64,000 nucleotides of DNA from Sorghum bicolor (taxonomy: Eukaryota > Streptophyta > Magnoliopsida > Poales > Poaceae). A program made the translations under genes and the position numbers. The stretch is taken from assembly GCF_000003195.3 (NCBI RefSeq), contig NC_012875.2, forward strand, positions 32,716,314-32,780,313, given 5' to 3'. The notes under the pieces were generated by a model that was not told the origin of the DNA, made no database searches, and saw only the letters and a program-made list of their open reading frames with translations. This document shows positions 54,650 through 64,000 of this stretch, piece after piece. How positions within the stretch are numbered: the first letter of the stretch is position 1; each line of letters starts with the position of its first letter.

Positions 54650-55990
54650 AATCAAAGGTGGCGTTATAAGAAATCATCATAAAAACCCTAATCATGGTTG
54701 TGGGGCAGTTTGAAGCCTATCATGGTTTGTTGTGGTGGTTCCGTGTGTATAGATCGCTTCTATTTGTACAGACTTGTGAGTGTCTCTTCAGTTTATCGGC
54801 CTTAATGCAAATGAATGGTCGCAACACACGAGATGGGCACAAACTTATGGCCACGTGGGAGCAAATAGTCGTGTTGCCTAACGCCTGCAAGTGAGGAGTA
54901 GTCAAAGAAAAAACTCTTTCCCAGGCCAGCCCAAAAGACCCTAACAATGGCCACAACCGGTGCCCATAGGTCTGCCCTATTTACACTGCCGATCCATTTT
55001 ATGGTTTGACAGGACAAACAATGTTCATCGCCAGTAGAACAATGAATTTTCCTCCGGCACTAACATTTCTTTCGCAGCCGGTCCAATACGAACTAGTGTG
55101 CAAGCCATTCTAGGCCAGCGGTGTGCCCTATTTTCACTGTTGGCTCTACATATGGTCCGGTGGTGAAACGGACCCCGGTTATCTCCACCGTATCAAACGC
55201 CCAGCTAGCGGTGAAGACACTTTTCACTGCCGATTTAATTATCGATTGTGCCGCCGGTTGTTTAAAACCTAATGGTGATAAGGTTGCTGCGATGACTATT
55301 TCTATAGTAATGCTTGAGGTGTATTCTCAATTGCCTTTTGTAGCTGCTGCATAGGAGTCCAATTATCACCGTCAAAAACTCTAAAAAATCTGAATGCAAC
55401 TGAAAACATTCAGTTGTGCCCATCTAGTGTTGCAGCTAAAGATAAGTTGCCACTCCATCTACCATTGAGAGTTGTGGAGCTTATACTCAGAAATCCCCTA
55501 CAACCATTCATGAAACGATCAATGCTTGGTTACTTCAAACAACAAACGAATCTATGGAAATATACACCATCTTCCTGATTTAAGACATCTATCTCTATAA
55601 TACTTCCTGGTATTCTGAACTCAACCTCTGCCTTAAAGTTAAACAAATATCTAAAACTTGTTTCCCATGTACTAGATATGTGTTATGTTGCCTTCTCCCT
55701 ACCAAGATGCGCCGTTAAATACTCAATTTTCACTTGACAATTCTGCCTACCAAGACACGCATGATAAATTCTGCCCACATGTTGATGTCAAATCATTTGC
55801 TCGCAACTCTCTTTGCCTGGTTGAAAATCTCAGGTTTTTAGCAACCATTGTTTTTAGTTCATTCGATCTTAACTGCATCAACACCTAACCCCGTACAGTA
55901 AAACACAAGTCATAAATAAGCAGCCCCTTCTTATGTACCTGGCTCCAACCCTGGGCACTAGGGACCAGCATCCTATCAAATCCTTACACT
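54650..55990. other. Intergenic region
   Basis: No gene recognised. Part of it may belong to a CACTA relic starting at 54621. Confidence 0.4.
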
Positions 55991-55998
55991 TCTCTTAA

Positions 55999-56344
55999 GG
56001 GCCTGTTTAGATTTGGGATGGAAATTTTTTGGCTGTCACATCAGATGTGCCGGAAGGATATCGGGAGAGGTTTTTAGAAACTAATAAAAAAATAAATTAC
56101 ATAGCTCGTCAGGAAACTGCAAGACAAATTTATTAAGCATAATTAATCTGTCATTAGCATATGTGGGTTACTGTAGCACTTAAAGCTAATCATGGAGTAA
56201 CTAGGCTTAAAAGATTCATCTCGTGATTCTCAACTAAACTGTGTAATTAGTTTATTTTTTTATCAACATTTAATGTTCCATGCATGTGTCCAAAGATTCG
56301 ATGGGATGGATGAAAAATTTTTAGATGGGGAACTAAACAGGGCC
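55999..56344. mobile_element. Tourist-like MITE (346 bp)
   Basis: The ends are GGGCCTGTTTAGATT and ...GGAACTAAACAGGGCC, with TAA on both sides (55996-55998 and 56345-56347). A typical long grass MITE with tgtagcacttaaagctaatcatgg in its interior. Confidence 0.82.
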
Positions 56345-56349
56345 TAAAC

Positions 56350-57215
56350 CCACTACAAATGCTCCAAAGAAACAAAGCTAACAATGATGGTATGCGTGAC
56401 GCGAGCATCAAAATTTTGATAAGAAAGGTTCTGGAACGAAGCACACACAATATACAATAAGTTGTGAAGTGGCAATTGCAGTCGAAGGAAGCTTCCTACC
56501 CAAAAGGGAAACGAACAGTTAGAAAATAGTCACGAGTCACGACGTGGTGTACTGGTGCATGACCTCACCAGACTAAGAATAATATATGTTTCTCAGAAGC
56601 TTGAGCCTGCCTGAATGGCGACCTACCAGAAACGAACCAACATTTCAAATTTCAAATAGCAAGGACAATGAGAGCCACATTATATAATACAAGTATAGAA
56701 CTAAACGCTGGTATTAAAAAACGAATGCAAGAAGAGAGGAGAAGAACGTATAGGCTACAAACAAAAGCAATAAAGAAAATCGGAGCCCATTGCTTATCTT
56801 CTGCTCAGCGGCTCCATTAATTAATTAAATAACCTGATGCTACGACCTTCTAAACAACAGGGCCTTTGCATAATAAACTACACTGAGTAAGGGAGAAGGG
56901 GTGCATGAAATGAAGTGCTCTGAGTCTCTGACCCAGCACAAGCGAGGCTCGTGGAGGGGCGCCCGGGGCACGGGCACACCACGCACCGGGCGCGTCTGCA
57001 GCGGTGGCTGCCAGGCGCCGAGCAGCCGCGGCAGGCGGGGGCTTGCTTCTTTGAAATGGACGGTCAGGGGAGGAGCCACTTGGCAGGCAGCCGCCTTCCT
57101 ATTGTATTTCAAAAATGGTAGTAGATCAGACAGGCTTAGTTGGTACTCCCTCTATACAAAAAAAAAAACCCTGATGTTTTGGACTCCTATACAGTTCTTA
57201 CAAAACTTGATGTTC
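56350..57215. other. Intergenic region
   Basis: A GC-rich stretch at about 56940-57060 has ORFs on both strands but no recognisable domain. Nothing else is seen. Confidence 0.4.
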
Positions 57216-57221
57216 TACTAA

Positions 57222-57453
57222 GGCCTTGTTTAGTTCAAAAAAAATTACAAAATTTTTTAGATTCTCTATCATATCGAATCATTAGACACATGCATGGAGT
57301 ATTAAATATAGACGAAAATAAAAACTAATTGCACAGTTTAGTCAGAATTGATAAGACGAATCTTTTAAGCTTAGTTAGTCCATGATTGAATAATATTTGT
57401 CAAATAAGTGCTACAGTGTTATTTTCCAAAAAAATTTGGAACGAAACAAGGCC
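57222..57453. mobile_element. Tourist-like MITE (232 bp)
   Basis: The ends are GGCCTTGTTTAGTTC and ...GGAACGAAACAAGGCC, flanked by TAA (57219-57221 and 57454-57456). Confidence 0.85.
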
Positions 57454-57917
57454 TAACTAGAGGTGGTTTTAGACTTGTTTACCCCTTGCCATGTTGGCAG
57501 TCCTTGCATGCTCTCGCGTGGTCCCTGACCAAGAGATTAATCGCAGCGCCTCGATCCTCGCATGGCCCCACGCCTGCACCCAATCCTCATGCGCTCTCTG
57601 CTGGTCCCTAGCTGCACCACGATGCGAAATAAAAAAAAGTGAGGTGCATGCATTGTTATGAATTTACAAGATATTCGACTGACAACCCAGGTAACAATGA
57701 ATTTTTGCAGCAGGAGGTACACCTGAATCTTAAGAGGATAATTGGCAGGTTCAAACTAAACTCTGCAATATATAACATGCTCGGATGCTCCTGGCATAAC
57801 GATACAGATAACACAATTGTCAGCCAACATCTTTTTCAAAAAAATAAAACTCTCGGCCAACATTTTGTAAAAAAGAAAAAGTCAGCCAACATTTCTGAAG
57901 ACTACGAGCAGTAAACC

Positions 57918-58217
57918 CAGGGATGAAAATGGTATGGATATTAACTGTATTTGAGACTAAATTCGATGAAAATGGTACAGATATTAACTATATTCGAGAC
58001 TGAATTTAGATCTGTTTGTATCCAAGTCTAGATATTCAATATTAGATATCATATCCGTATCTGTATACTTAAATCGTATATTTTTTATGTTGACATCTAA
58101 TCGTATCTTATCCGACAGGGTTAACATTATTCATATTCAAATCCGAATCCAAATAGAAATATAGAAACAAATATGATATCGGTGATATCCGTCCATATCC
58201 AATTCGTTTTTAACCTG
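57918..58217. mobile_element. hAT-like MITE, old (300 bp)
   Basis: The left end CAGGGATGAAAATGG and the complement of the right end CAGGTTAAAAACGAA are similar. The 8-bp flanks AGTAAACC and GGTAAACT agree at six positions. The interior repeats ggatattaactgtatt-like units. Terminus and spacing fit hAT. Confidence 0.6.
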
Positions 58218-58520
58218 GGTAAACTGATGGACAGCCACCATAGGCTATGGGCAGGTACAGACTCTGAGATTGCCTGTTCTTCCACGCGGAAATTATTTAC
58301 ACTGGACAAAGCCTAACTGCTTAAGAATGCAGTGAAACGACAAAACACTAACTATATGTTAGAATTATGTTACCTCATCCCGTAAATATCTTCACTAGTA
58401 AAACCATATGAACAACTAATAGTTACATAATTTATGGTGGGAAACGCCCTCAGGGACCTCTGACCGCAAGATGCAACTGCGTTGTTATGATGTTGAGGAC
58501 AATCACCGTCCCTGTGGTGG

Positions 58521-58620
58521 TAGCGCCATAGCTCAGTGTGTGTATCAAAATGTCGCCGCTAAGAGGTGAGTTATTAGTTACACGTGGTGGGTTCAAGACT
58601 CTTTTACTGCTTAAAAAAAG
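58521..58620 (+). repeat. Possible tRNA-derived SINE head
   Basis: TAGCTCAGTGTGTG resembles a pol III A box and GGGTTCAAGACTC a B box about 55 nt further on. A short T and A-rich run follows (ttaaaaaaag). No flanking duplication was found. Confidence 0.35.
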
Positions 58621-59771
58621 ATTTTAGGAGACAGGTTCTTAATTAACAGAGATAGACTCGCCAGCCCGCTGGATTTTCAAATTAAACTAGAACTAAAATA
58701 AAGAGAGATCAGAATTTTAGTGTTCCTTGACTAGTAAAAAACGAGAATTAGTTCTAAGTGATTCTCCCTGAAACAATTCTCTTTCTTGTGTGTTTGGCAA
58801 CGATCCCAGTGAGATTCTGAAATATTTTTCGCAAAGACCGCATCTCATCTATTTAGCATTAGGACACCCACCTCTATTAATCAGTTAATAGAGGGAAGCA
58901 TTATAAGATTACTGCTTTCGAAAATAGCTAGTAATAGATTCAGGCATTCTAAATATGTCTTCTCTAAAGACCGATTAACAAAGTCAGTCTTGAGAGGCTC
59001 TAAAATAGTTGCAGCAAAATTGATTCATATTAAGTCAAATGAAAATAAATTTTACACTAAAATCATAGAGATCAAAGCAGTCTAAAACTTTATAGTTAAC
59101 AAAAAAAATAATTTAGAACTATTTAGAGTAACAAAAATACACTTTAGTTTATCAGGTTTTAAATTTTAATTTAAAAATCTTTTATTGATTTAAAATATTG
59201 ACATAGTTTAGACCAATATTTTAGCTCTCAGTATGATATAGAACTTTGTACTACACAATGTTTTTTATTTGAATCTTTTAGAGCCCCAATTATATGTTTA
59301 AAGTTCTTAGCTCTTAAAATTCAAAATTTCAAAGAACCTTGAATGTTGACATAATCAATATCAAACTTGTGCTTGATGAGATCTACATCTTTCTAGTTGG
59401 CAGGTTTTTATTTAAAATCATTTAAAGTGTCAAATATTCATTTAAAGTTATTATACTTTGAGAATCAAATTTTCCAACGAGCACGATAGTAATAATATTG
59501 TGGAGAGATAGAGACTGTTTTTGTCTAACTAAAAACTTCCATCTTACTTCTTACTGTTCTGCCGCAAGTTAAACGTCAAATGTTAGGTGCAAGCGTCCAC
59601 GGCCTCCCGGGTCCCGGCCAGTGCACTCCTTACAGTTACAGCGAATCAGCGATCAGCATAACTGCTTAAGGGCATGGTCGCACTACAAAACCAACTATGT
59701 ACAGCACCCAAAGGTTCCTTCCTGCCAATGATTAGACTCGTGTAGTCGTTAGATCATCAGACAAGAAACAA
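58621..59771. other. Intergenic region and probable 3' UTR of the GTPase gene
   Basis: AT-rich, no gene recognised; the last few hundred bases probably include the 3' UTR of the gene at 59772. Confidence 0.45.
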
Positions 59772-61983
59772 CTATCGTTTCCTAGTACGTTGCTTCACGT
59801 CGAACTGGTAGTCATCATCGAGGTCATCAATGTCATCTTCAATTTCGTCAATAATAGATTGGTTAATCTTCTTTCTAGACACCCTCCTATGCTTCTTGAG
59901 CTCAAGACGAGGCTCTGCTTGCTTCAGCCCCATGACACCTGTTTTGTACCTGAATAAGATGGATGCACTTTATTATCCGGAACATATGACTCCTGAGATT
60001 TAGCATCCATAAGGGTAGAAGCTCTAAGTTTAAGAAACTAATCTCAAGAAAACGATGGCAAACTTCATTTTTTTAGTCTAATACCATTCATATATGTGGT
60101 GTTAGTGAATTGTCACTATGACTCTGCATTATTATATAGTACTAAAGACCAAGACATTTTCTGGAATGTATGTGCATATATATGCCAAAAAAAAAAAAGA
60201 CTAGGGCCAAACTTTTTGTCAGGATCTCTTCTACAACTGGTTAACAAGAGTATCGTGCTGATATGCTGGGAAAATAACATCCCTCCATAAAATTCAACCA
60301 TTTTAATAGTCACCGTTGCGACAGGCATCACATGCGCAGAATCATCATCATATGGTAAACACATTATAATTACCAAACAGTAGCTCACCTAAAAACTTTG
60401 GCAGATTTCATACACCAACATTCCAGTTTTCCTGGGTTCGCTTTATCAATCACGGAAGGAACAAATTAATACTTCCTAATGCTAGGTTTTATTCACTTGA
60501 TATGTTGTGCCAGAGCTGGTTATTTGTTTACCATAATTAAGTGCACTAGTACTGTTATACCAGTTTGTTAATTAAAAGAAAGTTACATCTGTTACAAAGT
60601 TACCAGAACATTTACTTATGCAAGTAAAATTTCTAGGATACTAAATTTCAACATCTACAAAGTTAACTATGTGACTGCGACTACAGGAGAAAATATTATA
60701 CCATCTAGACTCTACCATACAAGATAATGCTCATATGCTATGCCTTCGTAGCATACCTGACATCACCTTCTCTTTTTGTTCCAAATGTCCGTAGCTGGAT
60801 TTCCTCTCTAATTTTGATCTCATCAAGCATCTGGAGATAGTATGGATACCTTTCCCACTCCCCTTTCACAACACATCCATGCTCACCCAGGTGCACACAA
60901 TCATTAAATAAGCATTTGGTGGGCTCGTTCTCTTTCAGCGCTTTTCTTATCTGGAGTATCAAATAATATTACTAGTAAGAAAATGATATAATAAACTGAA
61001 ATAGAGCCTTAACAGCACCACGCAGAGAGCAGTCAGACACTACAAGTAAGAATTTAATAAACAGGACACGATAAAAAAAATAGTCAAAACGAACCTCAGG
61101 AAATGTTTCTGCAAGACTCTTTTTTGTCACTTTCATCAAACTAGGCTGGTTAAATCCAGGAGTATCAGCAAGGAAGCCTCCGCCAGCTATAGGAAGCAAT
61201 GAGACATGCCGCGTTGTGTGCTTTCCTTTACCACTTTTCTTGGACACAGTTCCAACACGTTGTTCACCAAACCATTTACTATTCTGGTGAATCATAAGCA
61301 CAAGAAAAATAAATCAGTATCTACATCAAGACAGATTCTAGATTTTACTACTACTAAAGTTGTGAAGCTTTGCAAAAATGAAGTAGAAGATATCAAACAA
61401 GCGATATCCAATTTGTAAGGTGCCCTGAGAAAGCAAAGAACATGTAACAGACTACAGTGCATGTCTTTGGTGAGTCTTGTCCAACTAACCAGATCAACTT
61501 GCAGATACAGTACAGTACCAATCAATTCCCAAGTTAAAGTTAGTCCTTGGTTCCAAATCAGATGAACTAATTCATGCACTATTAAGCTAATAAGCACGTA
61601 CTAAACTATTAAGTTATGTGATGAACTGGGCATTTTTTATAGAAATGCTAACAAAACAAAACAAATAAATTCTCAGTGAATTATAAATGCAAATTGAAGT
61701 TTCAGAAATGATAAAAAAAAATTAATTAGGAAAATGGAATAAATGATGAAATGACTATCACCTGTTCAACCAGTTTATGTATTGGATCTTCTTCTGATAT
61801 GTCCTGATTACCCCTCAGTGCATTGATCAGGCTGGATTTCCCAACACCGCTTGGACCAACAACTACAGTTGTTTGTCCTTCCAACATCTCTTCAAGAGCA
61901 GTAAACCCTGATTTCTTATCAACACTTAGAAACAGTGGATCATAGCCCCAACTCTTCAATCTATCTCTCCAGTATGCTATTGT
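59772..61983 (-). CDS. RSGA: RsgA-type ribosome biogenesis GTPase, C-terminal four exons (5' part not visible)
   Basis: The exons are 61983-61762, 61283-61095, 60950-60757 and 59949-59772, all with GT-AG borders and consistent phase; together 260 aa. Exon a begins TIAYWRDRLKSWGYDPL and has the P-loop GPSGVGKSSLINAL (G1). Exon b has FGEQRVGTVS...GKHTTRHVSLLP and the G3 motif LADTPGFNQPS. Exon c has the zinc-binding C...C.H.....C stretch (KCLFNDCVHLGEHGCV). The tail is basic-acidic (DEIEDDIDDLDDD). This order, with G4 upstream of G1, is the circularly permuted GTPase family of bacterial RsgA/YjeQ, which matures the small ribosomal subunit; plant homologues act in organelles. The N-terminal OB fold and G4/G5 exons are not found before 62625 and must lie beyond the transposon insertions. 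Confidence 0.88.
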
Positions 61984-62302
61984 CTGCAGTGGTAAAAAGC
62001 AAAGAATATCACTTAACCATATAACATAAACAGAACACCAAAGAGTGCATACTACAAATGCAATAATTACATATCTTCTTACATTCAAATTTGAAGAACA
62101 GCAGGAGTGAGCAATTGCAAACAGACATGCTACGTGTACACATTAGAATATTGGGCAGACGGACAAGGAGAACAAAAAACATGAATTTATGAATAAGGTG
62201 ACCCTTGTTTTGCTTTACCAGCCCCAGGTGAGCTCCAAATACAGGACACCATCCTCGGCAATTGGGTTTTAAAATGATACACATATATCTGTGTATGTAT
62301 TA

Positions 62303-62510
62303 GGGCACTCACAATGCAAGACTCTGTCACAGAGTCCAAGACAATTAATTACATATTATTTATGGTATTTTGCTGATGTGGCAGCATATTTATTGAAGAA
62401 AGAGGTAGAAAAAAATAAGACTCCCAAGTCTTATTTAGACTCTAAGTCCACATTGTTCGAGGTAATAAATAACTTTAGACTCTATGATAGAGTCTGCATT
62501 GTGAGTGCCC
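62303..62510. mobile_element. Tourist-like MITE (208 bp) in the GTPase gene region
   Basis: Long terminal inverted repeats GGGCACTCACAATGCA...GACTCT and the complement, flanked by TTA (62300-62302 and 62511-62513). The subterminal GACTCT...AGAGTC forms extra small palindromes. It lies upstream of the first visible GTPase exon, probably in an intron. Confidence 0.85.
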
Positions 62511-62639
62511 TTATGTACTAAGTCTCTGACAGTTGACACTTAAGTAAAAGGATGGTGTGCTTACATTTTTAAGTTTTTACCCATCAGCATCGAAGTTAAT
62601 GCATAGTTGCAGCATTTAGAATGACTACTGCATTCTGTG

Positions 62640-63344
62640 AGAGGAATGATCTCTTGAACTACTAAGACTCTTCATTCTAGACTCTACAAATTCTAGGCTT
62701 TTCATATTCAAAAACTCATAGGCACACAAAGGTGCCTGTGAGTTGCGCATAAATGGGAATTGTTGTTCGTCAAAGAGCACATGACGGGAGATGATGACGC
62801 GGTTTGTGAAGAGGTGAAGGCAACGATAGCCTTTATGGTTTTCAGGGAAACCAAGGAGGACACATTCAGCAGAACAGGGGGCAAATTTATGTGGCATTGT
62901 GGTGGAAAGGTTAGGATAACAACGACAGCCAAAAACTCGGAGATGATCATATGTGGGTGGTGTGCCAAAAAGGGCTTGGTGGGAGGTACAGTTTTGAAGG
63001 GTTTTGGTGGGGTGAAGATTAAAAAGATGAGTGGCAGTGCGAAGGAATTCAGCCCAATATGCAGGTGGCATGGATGCTTGGAATAATAGGGTGCACATGA
63101 TATTATTGATGGATCGAATGACACGTTCAGCCTTGCCGTTTTGTTGGGATGTAAGAGGGCAAGAAAGGCGAGTATGAATACCTTGTTGAAGGAAAAAGAA
63201 GCGAGCTGCATTATTGTTGAATTCGCGACCATTGTAGCTTTGAATAAAATATATATGGCAACTGAAATGAGTGAGCACATAGCTATGAAAATTGCGTAGG
63301 GTGTTGAATGTTTCAGATTTCAGTTTGAGCGGAAACGTCCACAA
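62640..63344 (-). pseudogene. Copia integrase core, partial
   Basis: The minus-strand frame includes the region of the second catalytic Asp (here YNGREF, so Asp is replaced by Tyr) and the catalytic Glu in QQNGKAERVIRSI. It is followed by PPAYWAEFLRTATHLFN and FGCRCYPNL, in the usual order of copia integrases. The zinc finger and first catalytic Asp are missing. The frame runs into the LTR edge at its end. Confidence 0.82.
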
Positions 63345-63369
63345 ATAATGGGTGAATCATCCAAACACA

Positions 63370-63948
63370 CTAGATAATATTTGGCCACATCTGAAATTGG
63401 CCGCTCCACGAGTTGGACCACAGACGGGGAGCACGCCATGTGTTGTTTCCCCGTCCCTTGCCCTTGCCACACCCCCAAGGACGAGATGGAGGACGAGGGG
63501 CCGGCGATGCTGGAGGTGCAGCGAAAGCCGCAGCCGTCAGCGCAAGAGCACGAGGGGGCGCAGGGGTGCCTCTGGGCGCCGTTAAGACGGCAGCCGAGGT
63601 GGAAGCTGGGAGCTCAGACTCCTCCAAGGCGAGCAGTGACTGGGCCTCGTGGAATGAGGGCAGCGGGGTCTTCGTCTTCAGAATGGAGGCCATGCCGTGG
63701 AGTGGTTCGTTGGCACCGCAGAGAAGAGCGAGCAGCAACATGAAGTCGTTGACGGGCTGCTCCAAATCAGCGAGCCCATCAGCGAGGTCCTTAAGCCGCT
63801 GAGCGAAATCGAGCACCAGTAAGTCACCCTGGGACAAGGTGTGAAACTTGGCCTCAAGAGTCATGGCGCGAGACACCTTGTTGTCGAGGAAGAGTGGAAG
63901 AGGTTGGCCGCCTTGGTCCAAATGGTGTGAGGAGAGGTCCGTTGACAC
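63370..63948 (-). pseudogene. Copia gag (UBN2-type), partial
   Basis: The minus-strand frame contains FLDNKVSRAMTLEAKFHTL, then GDLLVLDFAQRLKDLADGL and a Pro/Ala-rich tail ending in a Gly/Lys/Arg-rich stretch (GCGKGKGRG), typical of copia Gag. It is joined almost directly to the integrase fragment, showing an internal deletion of the intervening polyprotein. Confidence 0.8.
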
Positions 63949-63969
63949 ATGTTCCTATACTTCCATATT

Positions 63970-63981
63970 GCTTTGATACCA
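63970..63981 (-). other. Copia primer binding site (initiator tRNA-Met type)
   Basis: TGGTATCAAAGC on the minus strand, 2 bp inside the LTR edge. It matches the usual copia site TGGTATCAGAGC with one difference. Confidence 0.8.
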
Positions 63982-64000
63982 AATGAGAGGAATGATCTCT

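Larger units (their letters stand above)
62638..64000 (-). mobile_element. Internally deleted Ty1/copia element
   Basis: TGAGAGGAATGATCTCT occurs at 62638-62654 and at 63984-64000. The second copy directly follows (on the minus strand precedes) a TGGTATCAAAGC primer site (63970-63981), so it is the inner edge of the 5' LTR. The left copy may be the remaining edge of the 3' LTR. Between them are gag and part of integrase, with protease, zinc fingers, RT and RNase H missing. The right LTR continues beyond the window. Confidence 0.75.

Noticed and set aside
54621..56000. Complete CACTA element starting at 54621
   Set aside because: Only one terminus-like sequence is visible, with no opposite end, target duplication or transposase.
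56840..57221. Overlapping ORFs on both strands in a GC-rich patch
   Set aside because: No recognisable domain on either strand; one ORF extends into sequence next to a MITE.
63352..63802. Plus-strand GC-rich ORFs at the right edge
   Set aside because: Antisense shadows of the copia gag frame, which has the recognisable UBN2-type sequence.

Overview
This is plant nuclear DNA, almost certainly from a grass and probably panicoid/Andropogoneae (sorghum or sugarcane type). The evidence is nested Ty3/gypsy Tat- and Athila-type retrotransposons, grass-type Tourist and Stowaway MITEs, Helitrons, RNase H-bearing L1 LINEs, and spliced plant genes. Nothing looks bacterial: no operons, no CRISPR.

Layout. 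(1) 1-15122: the 3' part of a Tat-lineage gypsy element (A) with the end of pol, a degenerate intron-containing antisense plant-mobile-domain (PMD) gene, and its 3' LTR. A complete Athila-type element (B, 2782-12086; two 1233-bp LTRs, 5-bp target duplication cggcc) sits inside the antisense gene. (2) 15123-17260: decayed CACTA and copia fragments and MITEs. (3) 17261-36113: a layered insertion. A 5'-truncated LINE with a 16-bp target duplication was split by element C (17379-34804, duplication gtttg). C was then hit by a hAT MITE (duplication atgcaacc) and by element D (23048-32282, minus strand, duplication gtaaa). C and D carry Athila-type gag-protease but no reverse transcriptase or integrase. 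(4) 36330-37584: a Helitron. (5) 38455-39834: a complete three-exon bHLH gene, FIT-like (iron-deficiency regulator), minus strand. (6) 42235-49531: a nearly intact L1-type LINE. (7) 49532-59700: intergenic DNA with several MITEs. (8) 59772-61983: the last four exons of an RsgA-type circularly permuted GTPase gene, minus strand; its upstream exons are not visible, and a MITE and a deleted copia element lie on its 5' side.

How the parts work together. B encodes a full pol and could be the autonomous partner of gag-protease-only elements such as C and D. All three share a tRNA-Asp-type primer site, a related block near the end of the LTR, a near-identical sequence before the polypurine tract, and a compact set of nested inverted repeats in the 3' non-coding region. 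That last block (B 10274-10414, D 25102-25327 minus, C 32379-32507) keeps its pairing through different bases in different families. It looks like a conserved multi-stem RNA or DNA element and is the best candidate here for something undescribed. B and D also each carry an accessory sense ORF after pol/protease, preceded by its own TATA box and by the GGGCGCCC palindromes that also precede the LTR TATA boxes.

The two host genes (bHLH and RsgA) are the only clear non-transposon genes. Most transposon ORFs carry stops or frameshifts. These are described by position only.
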